NCBI RefSeq assembly: GCF_003937945.1
Contig: NZ_RSEC01000032.1
Span: forward strand, 186,001-250,000
DNA: 64,000 nucleotides
DNA from: Amycolatopsis eburnea
GTDB taxonomy: Bacteria; Actinomycetota; Actinomycetes; Mycobacteriales; Pseudonocardiaceae
Reading direction: 5' to 3'
Below, in pieces: positions 29,391 to 38,465 of the stretch. Under the pieces are notes generated by a model. The model was not told where the DNA came from. It was given only the letters and a program-made list of their open reading frames with translations, and did no database searches. The translations under genes and the position numbers were made by a program. The number at the start of each line of letters is the position of its first letter. Position 1 is the first letter of the stretch.

Positions 29391-30470
29391 CTACGCGTCG
29401 CTCGAGAAGCGGATGGCGCCGTCGGGCAGCACGGTGTCCGGCCAGACGCGGGCGCCTTCCAGCAGCTCGCAGCCGGCGCCGACGGACGCGCCGTCGCCCA
29501 GGACCACGCCGCGCAGGACCGCGCCGGCCCCGACGCGCGCGCCGTGCCCGAGCACCGAGTTCTCGACGACGGCGCCTTCGGAGACGGCCGCGCCGTCGAA
29601 CAGGACCGAGCCGTCGATCTTCGCGCCGGAGCCGACGACCGCGCCGCCGCCGATGGTCGAACCACCGGAGAGCTGGGCGTCCTCGGCCACCGAAGCGCCG
29701 TCGAGGACCAGGAACTCACCGGGGCGGCCGGGCAGCGCCGACGTCGGCGCGACGCCCCGCACCAGGTCCGCGGAGCCGCGGACGAACGCTTCCGGCGTGC
29801 CGACGTCCAGCCAGTAGGACGCGTCGATGAAGCCGTGGATGTGCGCGCCCTGCTCCAGCAGCTGCGGGAACGTCTCGCGCTCGACCGACACGCGGCGGCC
29901 GGTCGGGATGGCCTCGATCACCGGGCGGCGGAAGACGTAGCAGCCGGCGTTGATCTGGTCGGTCGGCGGGTTCGGCGTCTTCTCGAGGAACGCCTGGACC
30001 CGGCCGGTTTCGTCGGTGGGCACCGAGCCGAACCGGCTCGGGTCCGGGACGCGCTGCAGGTGCAGGGTGACGTCGGCTTCGGACTCGCGGTGCACGCGCA
30101 GCTGCTCGCCGAGGTCCGAGCCGGAGATGATGTCGCCGTTGAAGACGATCACGTGCTCGGCGCGCAGCTTGTCGTAGACGTTGCGGATGGCGCCCGCGGT
30201 GTCGAGCGGCTCCTCCTCGACGACGTATTCGAGGTCCAGGCCGATCGACTTGCCGTCGCCGAAGTACTCCTCGAACACCTCCGCCCGGTAGCTCGTCCCC
30301 AGCACGACGTGCCGGATCCCGGCCTCGCGGATGCGGGAGAACAGGTGGCTCAGGTAGGGCGTCCCGGCTGTCGGGAGCATCGGCTTCGGCGCCGAAAGGG
30401 TGAGCGGGCGCAGCCGGGTGCCCTTGCCCCCGACCAGCACGACGGCGTCGACCTCGACCTCGGACGTCAC
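29391..30470 (-). CDS. manB: Mannose-1-phosphate guanylyltransferase family protein
   Basis: The 359-residue enzyme has an N-terminal nucleotidyltransferase domain with VLVGGKGTRLRPLT and FNGD, and a C-terminal left-handed beta helix (SVLGHGARVGAGAVLRGVVL). It would make GDP-mannose for glycolipid and glycoprotein mannosylation. The identity as the mycobacterial Rv3264c (ManB) counterpart rests on its place beside wbbL and near fbiAB. GTG 30470 is chosen because GGAGGAG lies upstream, well short of the longer open frame. Confidence 0.85.
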   Translation of the reverse strand: MTSEVEVDAVVLVGGKGTRLRPLTLSAPKPMLPTAGTPYLSHLFSRIREAGIRHVVLGTSYRAEVFEEYFGDGKSIGLDLEYVVEEEPLDTAGAIRNVYDKLRAEHVIVFNGDIISGSDLGEQLRVHRESEADVTLHLQRVPDPSRFGSVPTDETGRVQAFLEKTPNPPTDQINAGCYVFRRPVIEAIPTGRRVSVERETFPQLLEQGAHIHGFIDASYWLDVGTPEAFVRGSADLVRGVAPTSALPGRPGEFLVLDGASVAEDAQLSGGSTIGGGAVVGSGAKIDGSVLFDGAAVSEGAVVENSVLGHGARVGAGAVLRGVVLGDGASVGAGCELLEGARVWPDTVLPDGAIRFSSDA

Positions 30471-30612
30471 GGAAATCTCCTCCTGTATCACGCACCGCTG
30501 AGCGACAAGCCGCGGGAAACCCTGACGGAGGTCGCCCGGAGGGCCTACCCTAGACAGGAAACAGGCGGGCCCCTCCCCAGAGGGCCCCCGGGTCAGTCGG
30601 GAGGCCGAGGGG

Positions 30613-31065
30613 ATGGACCCCCGCGATCGGGCGGACGCCCTGCTCGCACGAGCCCAGGCGCGCGGTGTGTTCGTGGTGACACCCGACAGCGCGACGTCAC
30701 CGATGGACTCGTCGAACACCCAGCAGATCCCGCGCGCGGCGATCGACGGCCTCGACCGGAGCCAGGACCCCGACACGACGACGCAGCTGCCGGCGTCGCT
30801 GATCGAGGAGAACGACCACCCGCTGGCCGGCTCGTCCCCGACGCGCCGCCTGGAGGTCCCGGGCGGCCGCCGCCCGCAGCCGACGACGCCGTTGAGCACG
30901 CCGACGCCGACGACGCCGATGCCCACGCCGCTGGCCCGCCGTCCCCAGGCCGAGCCGATCACGAGCCCGCTGAAGGAGCCCGACCCGGAGGACACCGGCC
31001 TGGTGCCGACGGTCACGCAGACCAACGGCAAGTCCGACCTTTCGCGCCGGCTCGACGGGATCTAG
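30613..31065 (+). CDS. Uncharacterised protein, low-complexity
   Basis: The 150-residue protein has an N-terminal helix ([20 protein letters not shown]) and a Pro/Thr-rich middle (PTTPLSTPTPTTPMPTP), with no membrane segment. No family recognised. It lies between the GDP-mannose pyrophosphorylase and wbbL, in the opposite orientation to both, and overlaps the wbbL end by 4 bases. GGGAGG and GAGGGG before the ATG support translation. Confidence 0.6.
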   Translation: MDPRDRADALLARAQARGVFVVTPDSATSPMDSSNTQQIPRAAIDGLDRSQDPDTTTQLPASLIEENDHPLAGSSPTRRLEVPGGRRPQPTTPLSTPTPTTPMPTPLARRPQAEPITSPLKEPDPEDTGLVPTVTQTNGKSDLSRRLDGI

Positions 31066-31919
31066 CGGGTTTCGAGCTTCAGCCGCAGCGCGAGCCCGAG
31101 CTTCGTCGCGGCCAGCACGGGCTTCCAGAGCAGTCCGGGGTGCCGGTCGGCGAGGTACTGGTAGGCACTCGCGTGGTGGGCGGCGAGCATCTTCTTGGAC
31201 GCCTGCGACGTCGAGTGCCCGCCGAGGTGCATGACCCCGGCCGAGGGCACGTAGACGTTGAGCCAGCCGGCCTTGCCGAGCCGGTCCCCGAGGTCGACGT
31301 CCTCGAAGTACATGAAGTACCGCGAATCGAACCCGCCGACGGACTCGAACGCCTCCCGCCGCAGCAGCAGGCACGACCCGGACAGCCACTCGGCCGTGCG
31401 CTCGACCGGCGTGCCGGTCTCCTGCCGGTACTGCTTGGTCCAGGGGTTGCCCGGCCAGACCTTCCCGAGCGCGGCGTGCCCGATCCCGCGCCCGAAGGAG
31501 GGCAGCAGCCGGGCGGAGGGGTAGGTGGTCCCGTCGAGCTCGTGGATGAGCGGCCCGAAGGACCCCCCACGCGGCCACCGCTTGGCGGCTTCGAGCAGCG
31601 TGTCCAGGGACCCCGGCTCCCATTCGAGGTCGGGGTTGGAGATGACGATCCACCCGTACCGGTCGTCCAGCTCGGCGACCCCGCGGTTGCACCCGGTCCC
31701 GTACCCGACGTTCTCGCCGATGCTGAGCAGGTGCACGTTGGCGCGCTTCGCGGCCTTCTCGGGAGCGCCGTCGGTGGAGACGGTGTCGGCGACGACGACC
31801 TGCACGTCGCGGTCGGTGGCCTTCTCGAGGGTGTCGAGGAACCGCTCGAGGGTTTCGCCGGAGAAGTACGTCACGGTGACGACGCCGATCTGGTCGCCGT
31901 AGCGGGTCTGCTCAGTCAC
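31062..31919 (-). CDS. wbbL: Rhamnosyltransferase of cell-wall linker synthesis
   Basis: The 285-residue GT2 enzyme has VVTVTYFSGE at its start, SNPDLEW (the DXD-equivalent region) and YFEDVDLGDRLGKAGW. It matches the WbbL family, which adds rhamnose from dTDP-rhamnose to decaprenyl-diphosphate-GlcNAc in the linker joining arabinogalactan to peptidoglycan. The dTDP-rhamnose genes rmlB and rmlD lie about 9 kb downstream, which fits this role. Confidence 0.87.
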   Translation of the reverse strand: MTEQTRYGDQIGVVTVTYFSGETLERFLDTLEKATDRDVQVVVADTVSTDGAPEKAAKRANVHLLSIGENVGYGTGCNRGVAELDDRYGWIVISNPDLEWEPGSLDTLLEAAKRWPRGGSFGPLIHELDGTTYPSARLLPSFGRGIGHAALGKVWPGNPWTKQYRQETGTPVERTAEWLSGSCLLLRREAFESVGGFDSRYFMYFEDVDLGDRLGKAGWLNVYVPSAGVMHLGGHSTSQASKKMLAAHHASAYQYLADRHPGLLWKPVLAATKLGLALRLKLETR

Positions 31920-32054
31920 CGGGCCATTGTCCCTTCGTCACGCTGCGCGGTCCCGGCGCCCCGGGTCAGAAGCACGCTGAGAGAAGTCGGCGGGTGTCAC
32001 TTGAAGTAGTCACCCGAATGCGGCACGTGCAACTTCGCACGTCATGATGTCGCG

Positions 32055-32588
32055 ATGACGGTGCACGCCTTCGTCGACGAGTCAGGACGCGCCGGCAGCT
32101 ATCTACTCTGCGCGACGATCGTCGAACCGGCTCATCTCAGCCTCACCCGGCGCGCTTTGCAGTCGCTGCTGCTGCGTGGTGCCCGCGAGCTGCACTTCAA
32201 GAAGGAGAAGGAACCCCGCCGGAGGATGCTCATCGATCGGATGGCGGCACTGCCGGTCACGGTCCGGCTCTACTCCGGCAGCTGCGCACCCAAGACCGAA
32301 GAGGCGGCCCGGCAACGGTGCCTCGCGCTGCTCACCCAAGACCTGCTTGGGCTGCAAGCCCACCGGCTCGTCCTCGACAGCCGCGACCACCGCGACGCCC
32401 ACGACCGCCAGACCTTGCAGCAGGCCCTCGGCACCCGGCCGTCGAAGACCGAACTCACCTACGAACACGTCGACTCGACCGCGGAACCCCTGCTGTGGAT
32501 CTCCGACGCGGTCGCCTGGTGCACCGGCGCGGGCGGCGATTGGCGACGCCGCGCGAATCCGCTGGTCACCAACCGCTTCGAGGTGTGA
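32055..32588 (+). CDS. DUF3800-like protein
   Basis: The 177-residue protein opens with HAFVDESGRAGSYLLCATIV, the hallmark AFVDESG of DUF3800, and ends with PLLWISDAVAWC, matching the family's C-terminal conserved Asp region. The fold is predicted RNase H-like, with Asp and Glu as possible metal ligands. DUF3800 genes are often found in mobile or defence regions. The gene looks less GC-rich than neighbours by eye and stands at the left edge of the inserted glycosyltransferase block. Confidence 0.7.
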   Translation: MTVHAFVDESGRAGSYLLCATIVEPAHLSLTRRALQSLLLRGARELHFKKEKEPRRRMLIDRMAALPVTVRLYSGSCAPKTEEAARQRCLALLTQDLLGLQAHRLVLDSRDHRDAHDRQTLQQALGTRPSKTELTYEHVDSTAEPLLWISDAVAWCTGAGGDWRRRANPLVTNRFEV

Positions 32589-32597
32589 GGACAGCGA

Positions 32598-32637
32598 AAA
32601 GCCCGCGAGACGACCGTCCGGACGCGTCACGGGCTTT
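32598..32637. terminator. Hairpin after the DUF3800-like gene
   Basis: AAAGCCCG pairs with CGGGCTTT around an interrupted GC-rich stem, about 10 bases after the stop codon and ahead of the convergent glycosyltransferase. The flanking A and T runs suit a bidirectional intrinsic terminator. Confidence 0.65.
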
Positions 32638-32702
32638 CATACTCGGCCCCACGGGGACCTCGCACATCCAGCGTACCACCGCCGATCACCGCCCGGTGCG
32701 GG

Positions 32703-33851
32703 TCAGCGGCTCCGCAGATGGCGTGACCAGGCCTTCCCGTACGCCTCCCGGTGCCGCTCCGCCGTCGTGGCCCAGGAAAACTCCTTCGCCCGCTGCTGCG
32801 CCGCCGTAGCCAGCTCCGCCCGCCGCCCGGGATCCGCCAGCAGCTCGCTGATCGCCGCCGCCACGTCCCCCGCACCGACACCGCAATACGCCACCGCGTC
32901 CCCGCCCACCTCGGGCAACGACAGCCGCCGGGTGGTCAGTACGCACGCGCCGCAAGCCATCGCCTCCAGCACCGGGAGCCCGAACCCCTCCCCCAGCGAC
33001 GGGTAAGCCACCAGCGACGAACCCCCCAGGAACCCCGCCAACGTCCCGAACGGCAGGTACCCCGCGCGGATCACCCGCAGGCGATGCGGCACCGCGTCCA
33101 GCGCCCGCTCCACCTGCGTGTCCCACCCCGGCTGCCCCGCCAGCACCAACGCCGGTGCCTCGCGCTGACCCGCCACCGCCCGCGCGAACCCCCGGATCAA
33201 CGCCGGCACGTTCTTCCGCGGCTCCAGCGCCCCCAGGAACGCCACGTACGGCGTCCGCCCGAGGCCGACCGCCGCCCGTGCCGAAGCGATCTCCGCCGGG
33301 GATGGCGGGTGGAAGCGCTCCGTATCGACTCCGTGGTGAATGACTTCCAAAGACGCGTGCCGGACCGGGGCGACGCGGGCCAGCTCCGACGCCGTCGCCG
33401 CGGACGGGACCACGCACAGCGTCGCCCGGCGCAGGGCCGTCGCCGTCCACGCGCGGAAGAAGCGGGCCTTCACCGACGAGTGCAGCACCGCGTCCGTGAA
33501 GAACGTCGCGTCGTGCAGCGTCACCACCGAAGCCGCCGACGTCGCCAGCGGCATCGTGTAGTGCGGCGAATGGACGACGTCCGCGCCGAGGCGGCGGGAC
33601 AGCCGCGGGAGGGTCGCCTGTTCCCAGGTCAGCCGGGCCGTCCGCGTGGTCGTCGACGGCGAAGCCGGGACGACGCGCGAGTGCGGTGCCAGCCGATCGT
33701 AAAGCTGCAGGTCGCGGGGCTGGCAGACGACCGTGAGCCGCGCGCCGTCCGCGTCCAGGGCGGCGACCAGCGAATCCACGTACCGGCCCACCCCGCCGCG
33801 GTCCGCGGGCACCGCGGTCGCGTCGATCAGCACCCGGGGGTCATCGCTCAC
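32703..33851 (-). CDS. Glycosyltransferase family 4 (island gene 1)
   Basis: The 382-residue GT-B retaining enzyme opens with VLIDATAVPADRGGVGRYVD (acceptor-side glycine loop), has GALEPRKNVPALI at the start of the donor domain and PSLGEGFGLPVLEAMACG, the E-x7-E motif that binds the nucleotide sugar. GTG 33851 follows minus-strand TACCCT (33863-33858) by 6 bases, so it is leaderless. The sugar donor is not readable; GDP-mannose made nearby is one candidate. Confidence 0.87.
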   Translation of the reverse strand: MSDDPRVLIDATAVPADRGGVGRYVDSLVAALDADGARLTVVCQPRDLQLYDRLAPHSRVVPASPSTTTRTARLTWEQATLPRLSRRLGADVVHSPHYTMPLATSAASVVTLHDATFFTDAVLHSSVKARFFRAWTATALRRATLCVVPSAATASELARVAPVRHASLEVIHHGVDTERFHPPSPAEIASARAAVGLGRTPYVAFLGALEPRKNVPALIRGFARAVAGQREAPALVLAGQPGWDTQVERALDAVPHRLRVIRAGYLPFGTLAGFLGGSSLVAYPSLGEGFGLPVLEAMACGACVLTTRRLSLPEVGGDAVAYCGVGAGDVAAAISELLADPGRRAELATAAQQRAKEFSWATTAERHREAYGKAWSRHLRSR

Positions 33852-33905
33852 CCCTGCAGGGTACGGCGACCACCGTCCGCGCTGGTGGGGAACTGGCAAA
33901 CCGGG

Positions 33906-34982
33906 CTAATCGTGAGGGCGCCGGTGGATGGCCCAGACGGCTTCCGCGGCGCGGCGCCAGGTGAACGTCTTCGCCCGGTCGCGTCCCGAGCGCACCAGCT
34001 CGGCCGCGCGCGACGGCGACCCGAGCACCTCCCGCAGGGCGGCCGCCAGGGCCGTCGCGTCGCCGCGCGGCACCGTCACGCCCGCGCCGCCGGCCACCTC
34101 GACCAGGGCCGGGACGTCGGTGTGCACCACCGGGACGCCGGCCGCCATCGCCTCCAGCAGGCCGAGCCCGAAGCCCTCGGCGAGGCTCGGCACCGCCAGC
34201 ACGCTCGCGTGCCGCAGCGCGGTCGCCAGCTCGGCGTCCGACACCTTCCCGAGCACCCGCAGCCGCTCCGCGGGCAGGCCGCGTTCGCGGGCCAGCTCGA
34301 CCGGGTCGATGCCGCCCCAGCCCGGCTGGCCGGCCAGCACGAGCATCGTGCCCTCCAGCGCCGCGACCGCGTCGATCAGCACGTCGATGCCCTTGCGCGG
34401 CTCGATCGTGCCGACCGCCAGCACGTACTGGGCGGGCAGCTCCAGGTCCGCCTCCCCGGTGGGCACCCGCACGCCGTGCGGGACCACGCGCACCGGGACG
34501 TCGAGGTCGATCAGCACCGCCAGCTCGTCGGCGACCGCGCGGGTCGGCACGACCAGCCCGGACGCCCGCTTCGCCGCCCGCGCGATCATCGACCGGTGCC
34601 AGCTGACGCCGCGCGAGGTCAGCGTCTCGGGGTGGGTCCACGGCACGGTGTCGTGCACGGTCACGCTCAGCGTCTTCCCGGCCGGCGCGCGCGGCGGCGC
34701 GAACGGCGTCGGCGCGTGCACCGCGTCGCCGCCCGGCCACCAGCGCAGGCCCAGCTGCCACGCGGCGACCAGCGCGCGCGGCGGGATCCGCAGCACCCGC
34801 GGGCCCTCGACGCCGTCCAGCCGGGCCGCGGTCACGTCGGCGTGCCGCGCGCAGACGCTGGACACCGTCCACCCCGGCGGCGCGGTCTTGGCGAGCGCGG
34901 GGAGCAGCTCCGCCGTGTAGCGCCCGGTGCCACCGGGCACGGGCGCGAGGAGCTGCTCGGCGAGCACGACCAATCTGGGCAC
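33906..34982 (-). CDS. Glycosyltransferase family 4 (island gene 2)
   Basis: The 358-residue GT-B enzyme has LLAPVPGGTGRYTAELL, VGTIEPRKGIDVLI and PSLAEGFGLGLLEAMAAG (E-x7-E). It is related to its neighbour at 32703 and transcribed with it. GTG 34982 lies 6 bases after minus-strand CACAAT, which overlaps the -10 box of the divergent GT2 gene. It probably acts in building an extracellular or lipid-linked polysaccharide with the rest of the block. Confidence 0.87.
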   Translation of the reverse strand: MPRLVVLAEQLLAPVPGGTGRYTAELLPALAKTAPPGWTVSSVCARHADVTAARLDGVEGPRVLRIPPRALVAAWQLGLRWWPGGDAVHAPTPFAPPRAPAGKTLSVTVHDTVPWTHPETLTSRGVSWHRSMIARAAKRASGLVVPTRAVADELAVLIDLDVPVRVVPHGVRVPTGEADLELPAQYVLAVGTIEPRKGIDVLIDAVAALEGTMLVLAGQPGWGGIDPVELARERGLPAERLRVLGKVSDAELATALRHASVLAVPSLAEGFGLGLLEAMAAGVPVVHTDVPALVEVAGGAGVTVPRGDATALAAALREVLGSPSRAAELVRSGRDRAKTFTWRRAAEAVWAIHRRPHD

Positions 34983-34987
34983 GCGGC

Positions 34988-34994
34988 TATTGTG
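34988..34994. promoter_or_regulatory. Overlapping divergent -10 elements of two glycosyltransferases
   Basis: Plus-strand TATTGT (34988-34993) is 7 bases before GTG 35001, and minus-strand CACAAT (34994-34989) is 6 bases before GTG 34982. The two start codons are only 18 bases apart and both genes appear leaderless. Confidence 0.55.
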
Positions 34995-35000
34995 CGGGAC

Positions 35001-35924
35001 GTGACCGCGAATCCCGCCACCACGGTGGTCGTCGTGACCTGGCGGGGTGCCGGGCACGTCACCGCCTGCCTCGACGCGCTCGCCGCGCAGACGCGTCCAC
35101 ATCGGACGCTCGTGGTGGACAACGCCTCCGACGACGGCACCGCCGCCCTGCTCGAAGCCCATCCTTCGCGTCTGCAAGTAATTCGCCTGCCGCGCAACAC
35201 CGGGTACGCGGGCGCCCTCGCCGTCGCGCTGAAGAAGGTCAGCACGCCGCTGATCGCCTGGCTGAACGACGACGCCGAGCCGGCGCCCGGCTGGCTCGCG
35301 ACGCTGGAGGACACCCTCGGGAAAGCGCCGCTGGCCGCCGCGGCGACGTCGCTGCTCGTGCGGCCCGACGGCACCACCCAGTCCGCCGGGGTCCGGCTGA
35401 CCGCCGACGGCCACGGCGCCGACCTCACCGAGCCCGCCGAAGAGGTGTTCGCCTTCTGCGGCGGCGCGGCCCTCCTGCGCACCGACGCGTTGAGGAGCGT
35501 GCACGGCGTCCCGGCGGGCTTCTTCTGCTACTACGAGGACACCGACACGGCGTGGCGGCTGCGGCTGGCGGGCTGGGACGTCGTCGCGGCGCCGGATGCC
35601 CGGGTCCGGCACGCCCACGGCGTCAGCAGCAAGCCCGGCTCGCCGCTGTTCCACCGCTGGAACGAGCGCAACCGGCTGCTCATGCTGCTGCGCTGCGCGC
35701 CCCGCGGCGTCGCGGTGAACCAGCTGGTCAGGTTCGCCGTGTTGACAGCGGTGCTGCCGCTGCGGGGCCGCCCGGCGGCGGCGAACTTCCGGTTCGGCCT
35801 GCGCTGCCGCGTCCTGGCCGAGGTGGCCGCGCGGCTACCAGCGACGTTGCTCGCCCGGCGCAAGATCGGCCGCGGTGCGGCGCTCGGCCGAGGCGCGGTC
35901 TGGGAGGCTTGGGCGGGCCTTTAA
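35001..35924 (+). CDS. Glycosyltransferase family 2 (island gene 3)
   Basis: The 307-residue inverting GT-A enzyme has TTVVVVTWRG at the start, VDNASDDGT, LNDDAEPAPGW (metal-binding DXD-like) and YYEDTDTAWRLRLAGW. The plan resembles rhamnosyl- and galactosyl-transferases of surface polysaccharide synthesis. The C-terminal 80 residues are basic and hydrophobic, suggesting membrane association. It is leaderless and divergent from the gene at 33906. Confidence 0.87.
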   Translation: MTANPATTVVVVTWRGAGHVTACLDALAAQTRPHRTLVVDNASDDGTAALLEAHPSRLQVIRLPRNTGYAGALAVALKKVSTPLIAWLNDDAEPAPGWLATLEDTLGKAPLAAAATSLLVRPDGTTQSAGVRLTADGHGADLTEPAEEVFAFCGGAALLRTDALRSVHGVPAGFFCYYEDTDTAWRLRLAGWDVVAAPDARVRHAHGVSSKPGSPLFHRWNERNRLLMLLRCAPRGVAVNQLVRFAVLTAVLPLRGRPAAANFRFGLRCRVLAEVAARLPATLLARRKIGRGAALGRGAVWEAWAGL

Positions 35925-35954
35925 GCTGGCGCCCACCCGACGAAGGAGCAGGCT

Positions 35955-38465
35955 TTGGCGCAGGGGGAACCGCAACCGCTCGTCTCGGTGATCGTGGTGA
36001 ACTACCACGGCGCCGACGACACGATCACCTGCCTGCGCGCGCTCGCCGAGCACGACTACCCCGAGCTCGAGCTGATCTGCGTCGACAACTCCTCCGGCGA
36101 GGGTGAGGCAGCCCGGATCCGCGAGGCTGTTCCCCAGGCGCAGGTGGTCGAGGCCGGGCGCAACACCGGCTTCGCGGGCGGCTGCAACCTCGGCGCGAAG
36201 CACGCGAAGGGCACTGTCCTCGGCTTCCTCAACAACGACGCCCGCCCGGCGCCCGGCTGGGTCGCCGCGGCCGTCGCCGAACTGCGCGCCCAGCCCCGCG
36301 TCGCCGCCGTGGCCAGCAAGGTCCTCGACTGGGACGGCACCGGCGCCGACTTCGTCGACGGCGGCCTGACCTGGTTCGGCATGGGCTACAAGCGCCACGC
36401 CGGCTCGCCGCTGGCCGACGTCCCGGCCGCCGAGCACGAAGTCGCGAAGGACGTCCTGTTCGGCACCGGCTCGGCGATGTTCGTGCGCTCTTCGGTGTTC
36501 GCCGAACTGGACGGCTTCGACGAGCGGTTCTTCATGTTCTACGAGGACGTCGACCTCGGCTGGCGGCTCAACCTGCGCGGCTGGCGCGTCCGGTACGTCC
36601 CGGAGTCGCTTACGTTCCACCGCCACCACGGCACGATGTCCACCGTCGACGCGCCGGAAACCGGCCGCGAGACCTTCCTCCTGGAGCGCAACGCCCTCGC
36701 CGCGCTCTACAAGAACCTCTCCGACGAGACCTTGGCGCGCGCGCTGCCCGCGGCGCTCGCGCTCGCCGTGCGCCGGGCGACCGCCCGCGGCGAGCTGGAC
36801 GCGACCCAGCTCGACCTCGAACAGGGCGTCGGCCCGATCGAATCCGGTGACGTCGCCGTCCCGCGCACGACCCTGGCCGGGCTGCTGGCCATCGACCAGT
36901 TCGTCGAGCAGCTGCCGTCGCTCGCCGAATCGCGGAAGGCCGAGCAGGCCGCCCGCGTCCGCACCGACGCCGACCTGCTTCCGTTGCTGCGCAAGGCGTT
37001 GGAGCCCGCCTACCCGCTGCCGCGCTACCTCGCCGCGCACGACATCCTCGTCGAGGCGTTCGGCATCGAAAAGGCGTTCGGGCAGCGGCGCAAGATCCTC
37101 GTGATCACCGGCGACGCGCTCACCGAGCGGATGGCGGGCCCGGCGATCCGCGCCTGGAACATCGCGCTGGCGCTGGCCGCGGAGCACGACGTCCACCTCG
37201 TCACGACGAACCCGCTCGCCACGCCGCCGCCCGCGCCGTTCCGCGTCAGCGCCGGCAAGCACCGCGAGCTGGACGCACCGATCGGCTGGGCCGACGTCGT
37301 CGTCCTGCAGGGGCACGTGCTCGAACTCGCGCCGACGCTGAAGAAGCAGCACCGCGGCAAGATCGTCGTCGCCGACCTCTACGACCCGATGCACCTCGAA
37401 CTGCTGGAGCAGGGCAAGGGCGTCGCGGACGACCAGCGCGCGGCCGACCTCGCGGGCGTCACCCGCGTCCTCGACGCGCAGCTCGAGCGCGGCGACTTCT
37501 TCCTCTGCGCGTCCGAGCGGCAGCGGCACTTCTGGCTCGGGCACCTCGCCGCGCTGGGCCGGCTTTCGCCGCGGCTCTACGACGCGGACCCGACAACGCA
37601 GTCGCTGCTCGCGGTCGTCCCCTTCGGACTGTCGCCGGAACCGCCGGTGCGCACCGGGCCGGGCCTGCGCTCGTCGCTGGGCATCGGCGGCACCGACCAC
37701 GTCGTGCTGTGGGCGGGCGGGGTGTACAGCTGGTTCGACCCGCTGACCCTGGTCCGCGCGATCGACGAGCTGCGCCGCCGCCGCGGCGACGTCCGGCTGG
37801 TGTTCCTCGGGATGAAGCACCCGAACCCCGAGGTCGCCGAGATGGACATCGGCACCCGGACGATCCGGCTCGCGGATTCGCTGGGGCTGACCGGCAAGCA
37901 CGTCTACTTCAACGAGCAGTGGGTGCCCTACCACGAGCGCCAGAACTGGCTGCTCGACGCGAACTGCGGCGTGACGACGCACTACGAGCACGTCGAGACC
38001 ACGTTCGCGTTCCGCACCCGTGTCCTGGACTACCTGTGGGCCGGGCTGCCGATCGTCACCACCGACGGCGACGCCTTCGCCGACCTGGTGCGGGCGGAGA
38101 AGCTCGGCGTCGTCGTCCCGGCCGAAGACGCTTCCGCGCTGGCGGACGCGCTCGAAAAGGCGTTGTACGACGAGGAGTTCGCCGCGGCCTGCGTCGAGCG
38201 GATCGCCGTCGTCGCGCAGCGGTTCGCCTGGCCGGAAGCGCTCAAGCCGCTGGTGGAGTTCTGCCGCGACCCGCGCCCGGCGGCCGACCGGCTGCCCGGG
38301 TCGGCCGACCTGGTGAAGACGCCGGCGGTGCGCGGGCGGGCGCTGCTGCGCCGGGACGTCGAACTCGTCCGCGAATACCTGGCCGCGGGCGGTGCCGGCG
38401 AGCTGGCCCGGCGCGCGGGCGGCCGGGTGCTGAAGGTCGCGAAGCAGCGGTTGCGCCGTGGCTAG
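35955..38465 (+). CDS. Bifunctional GT2-GT4 glycosyltransferase
   Basis: The 836-residue fusion has an N-terminal GT2 domain (about 8-250: VSVIVVNYHG, LNNDARPAPGW, FYEDVDLGWRLNLRGW), a helical linker and a C-terminal GT-B domain (about 375-800: VITGDALTERMAGPAIRAWN, VVADLYDPMHLELLEQ, ETTFAFRTRVLDYLWAG). It could add two successive sugars without releasing the acceptor. TTG 35955 is supported by GAAGGAG upstream. The end overlaps the next glycosyltransferase by 8 bases. Confidence 0.87.
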   Translation: MAQGEPQPLVSVIVVNYHGADDTITCLRALAEHDYPELELICVDNSSGEGEAARIREAVPQAQVVEAGRNTGFAGGCNLGAKHAKGTVLGFLNNDARPAPGWVAAAVAELRAQPRVAAVASKVLDWDGTGADFVDGGLTWFGMGYKRHAGSPLADVPAAEHEVAKDVLFGTGSAMFVRSSVFAELDGFDERFFMFYEDVDLGWRLNLRGWRVRYVPESLTFHRHHGTMSTVDAPETGRETFLLERNALAALYKNLSDETLARALPAALALAVRRATARGELDATQLDLEQGVGPIESGDVAVPRTTLAGLLAIDQFVEQLPSLAESRKAEQAARVRTDADLLPLLRKALEPAYPLPRYLAAHDILVEAFGIEKAFGQRRKILVITGDALTERMAGPAIRAWNIALALAAEHDVHLVTTNPLATPPPAPFRVSAGKHRELDAPIGWADVVVLQGHVLELAPTLKKQHRGKIVVADLYDPMHLELLEQGKGVADDQRAADLAGVTRVLDAQLERGDFFLCASERQRHFWLGHLAALGRLSPRLYDADPTTQSLLAVVPFGLSPEPPVRTGPGLRSSLGIGGTDHVVLWAGGVYSWFDPLTLVRAIDELRRRRGDVRLVFLGMKHPNPEVAEMDIGTRTIRLADSLGLTGKHVYFNEQWVPYHERQNWLLDANCGVTTHYEHVETTFAFRTRVLDYLWAGLPIVTTDGDAFADLVRAEKLGVVVPAEDASALADALEKALYDEEFAAACVERIAVVAQRFAWPEALKPLVEFCRDPRPAADRLPGSADLVKTPAVRGRALLRRDVELVREYLAAGGAGELARRAGGRVLKVAKQRLRRG

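Noticed and set aside
28545-32009. A 1154-codon plus-strand frame across glycosylase, manB and wbbL
   Set aside because: It is antisense to three genes with clear motifs, and its translation is low-complexity and Arg/Asp-rich.
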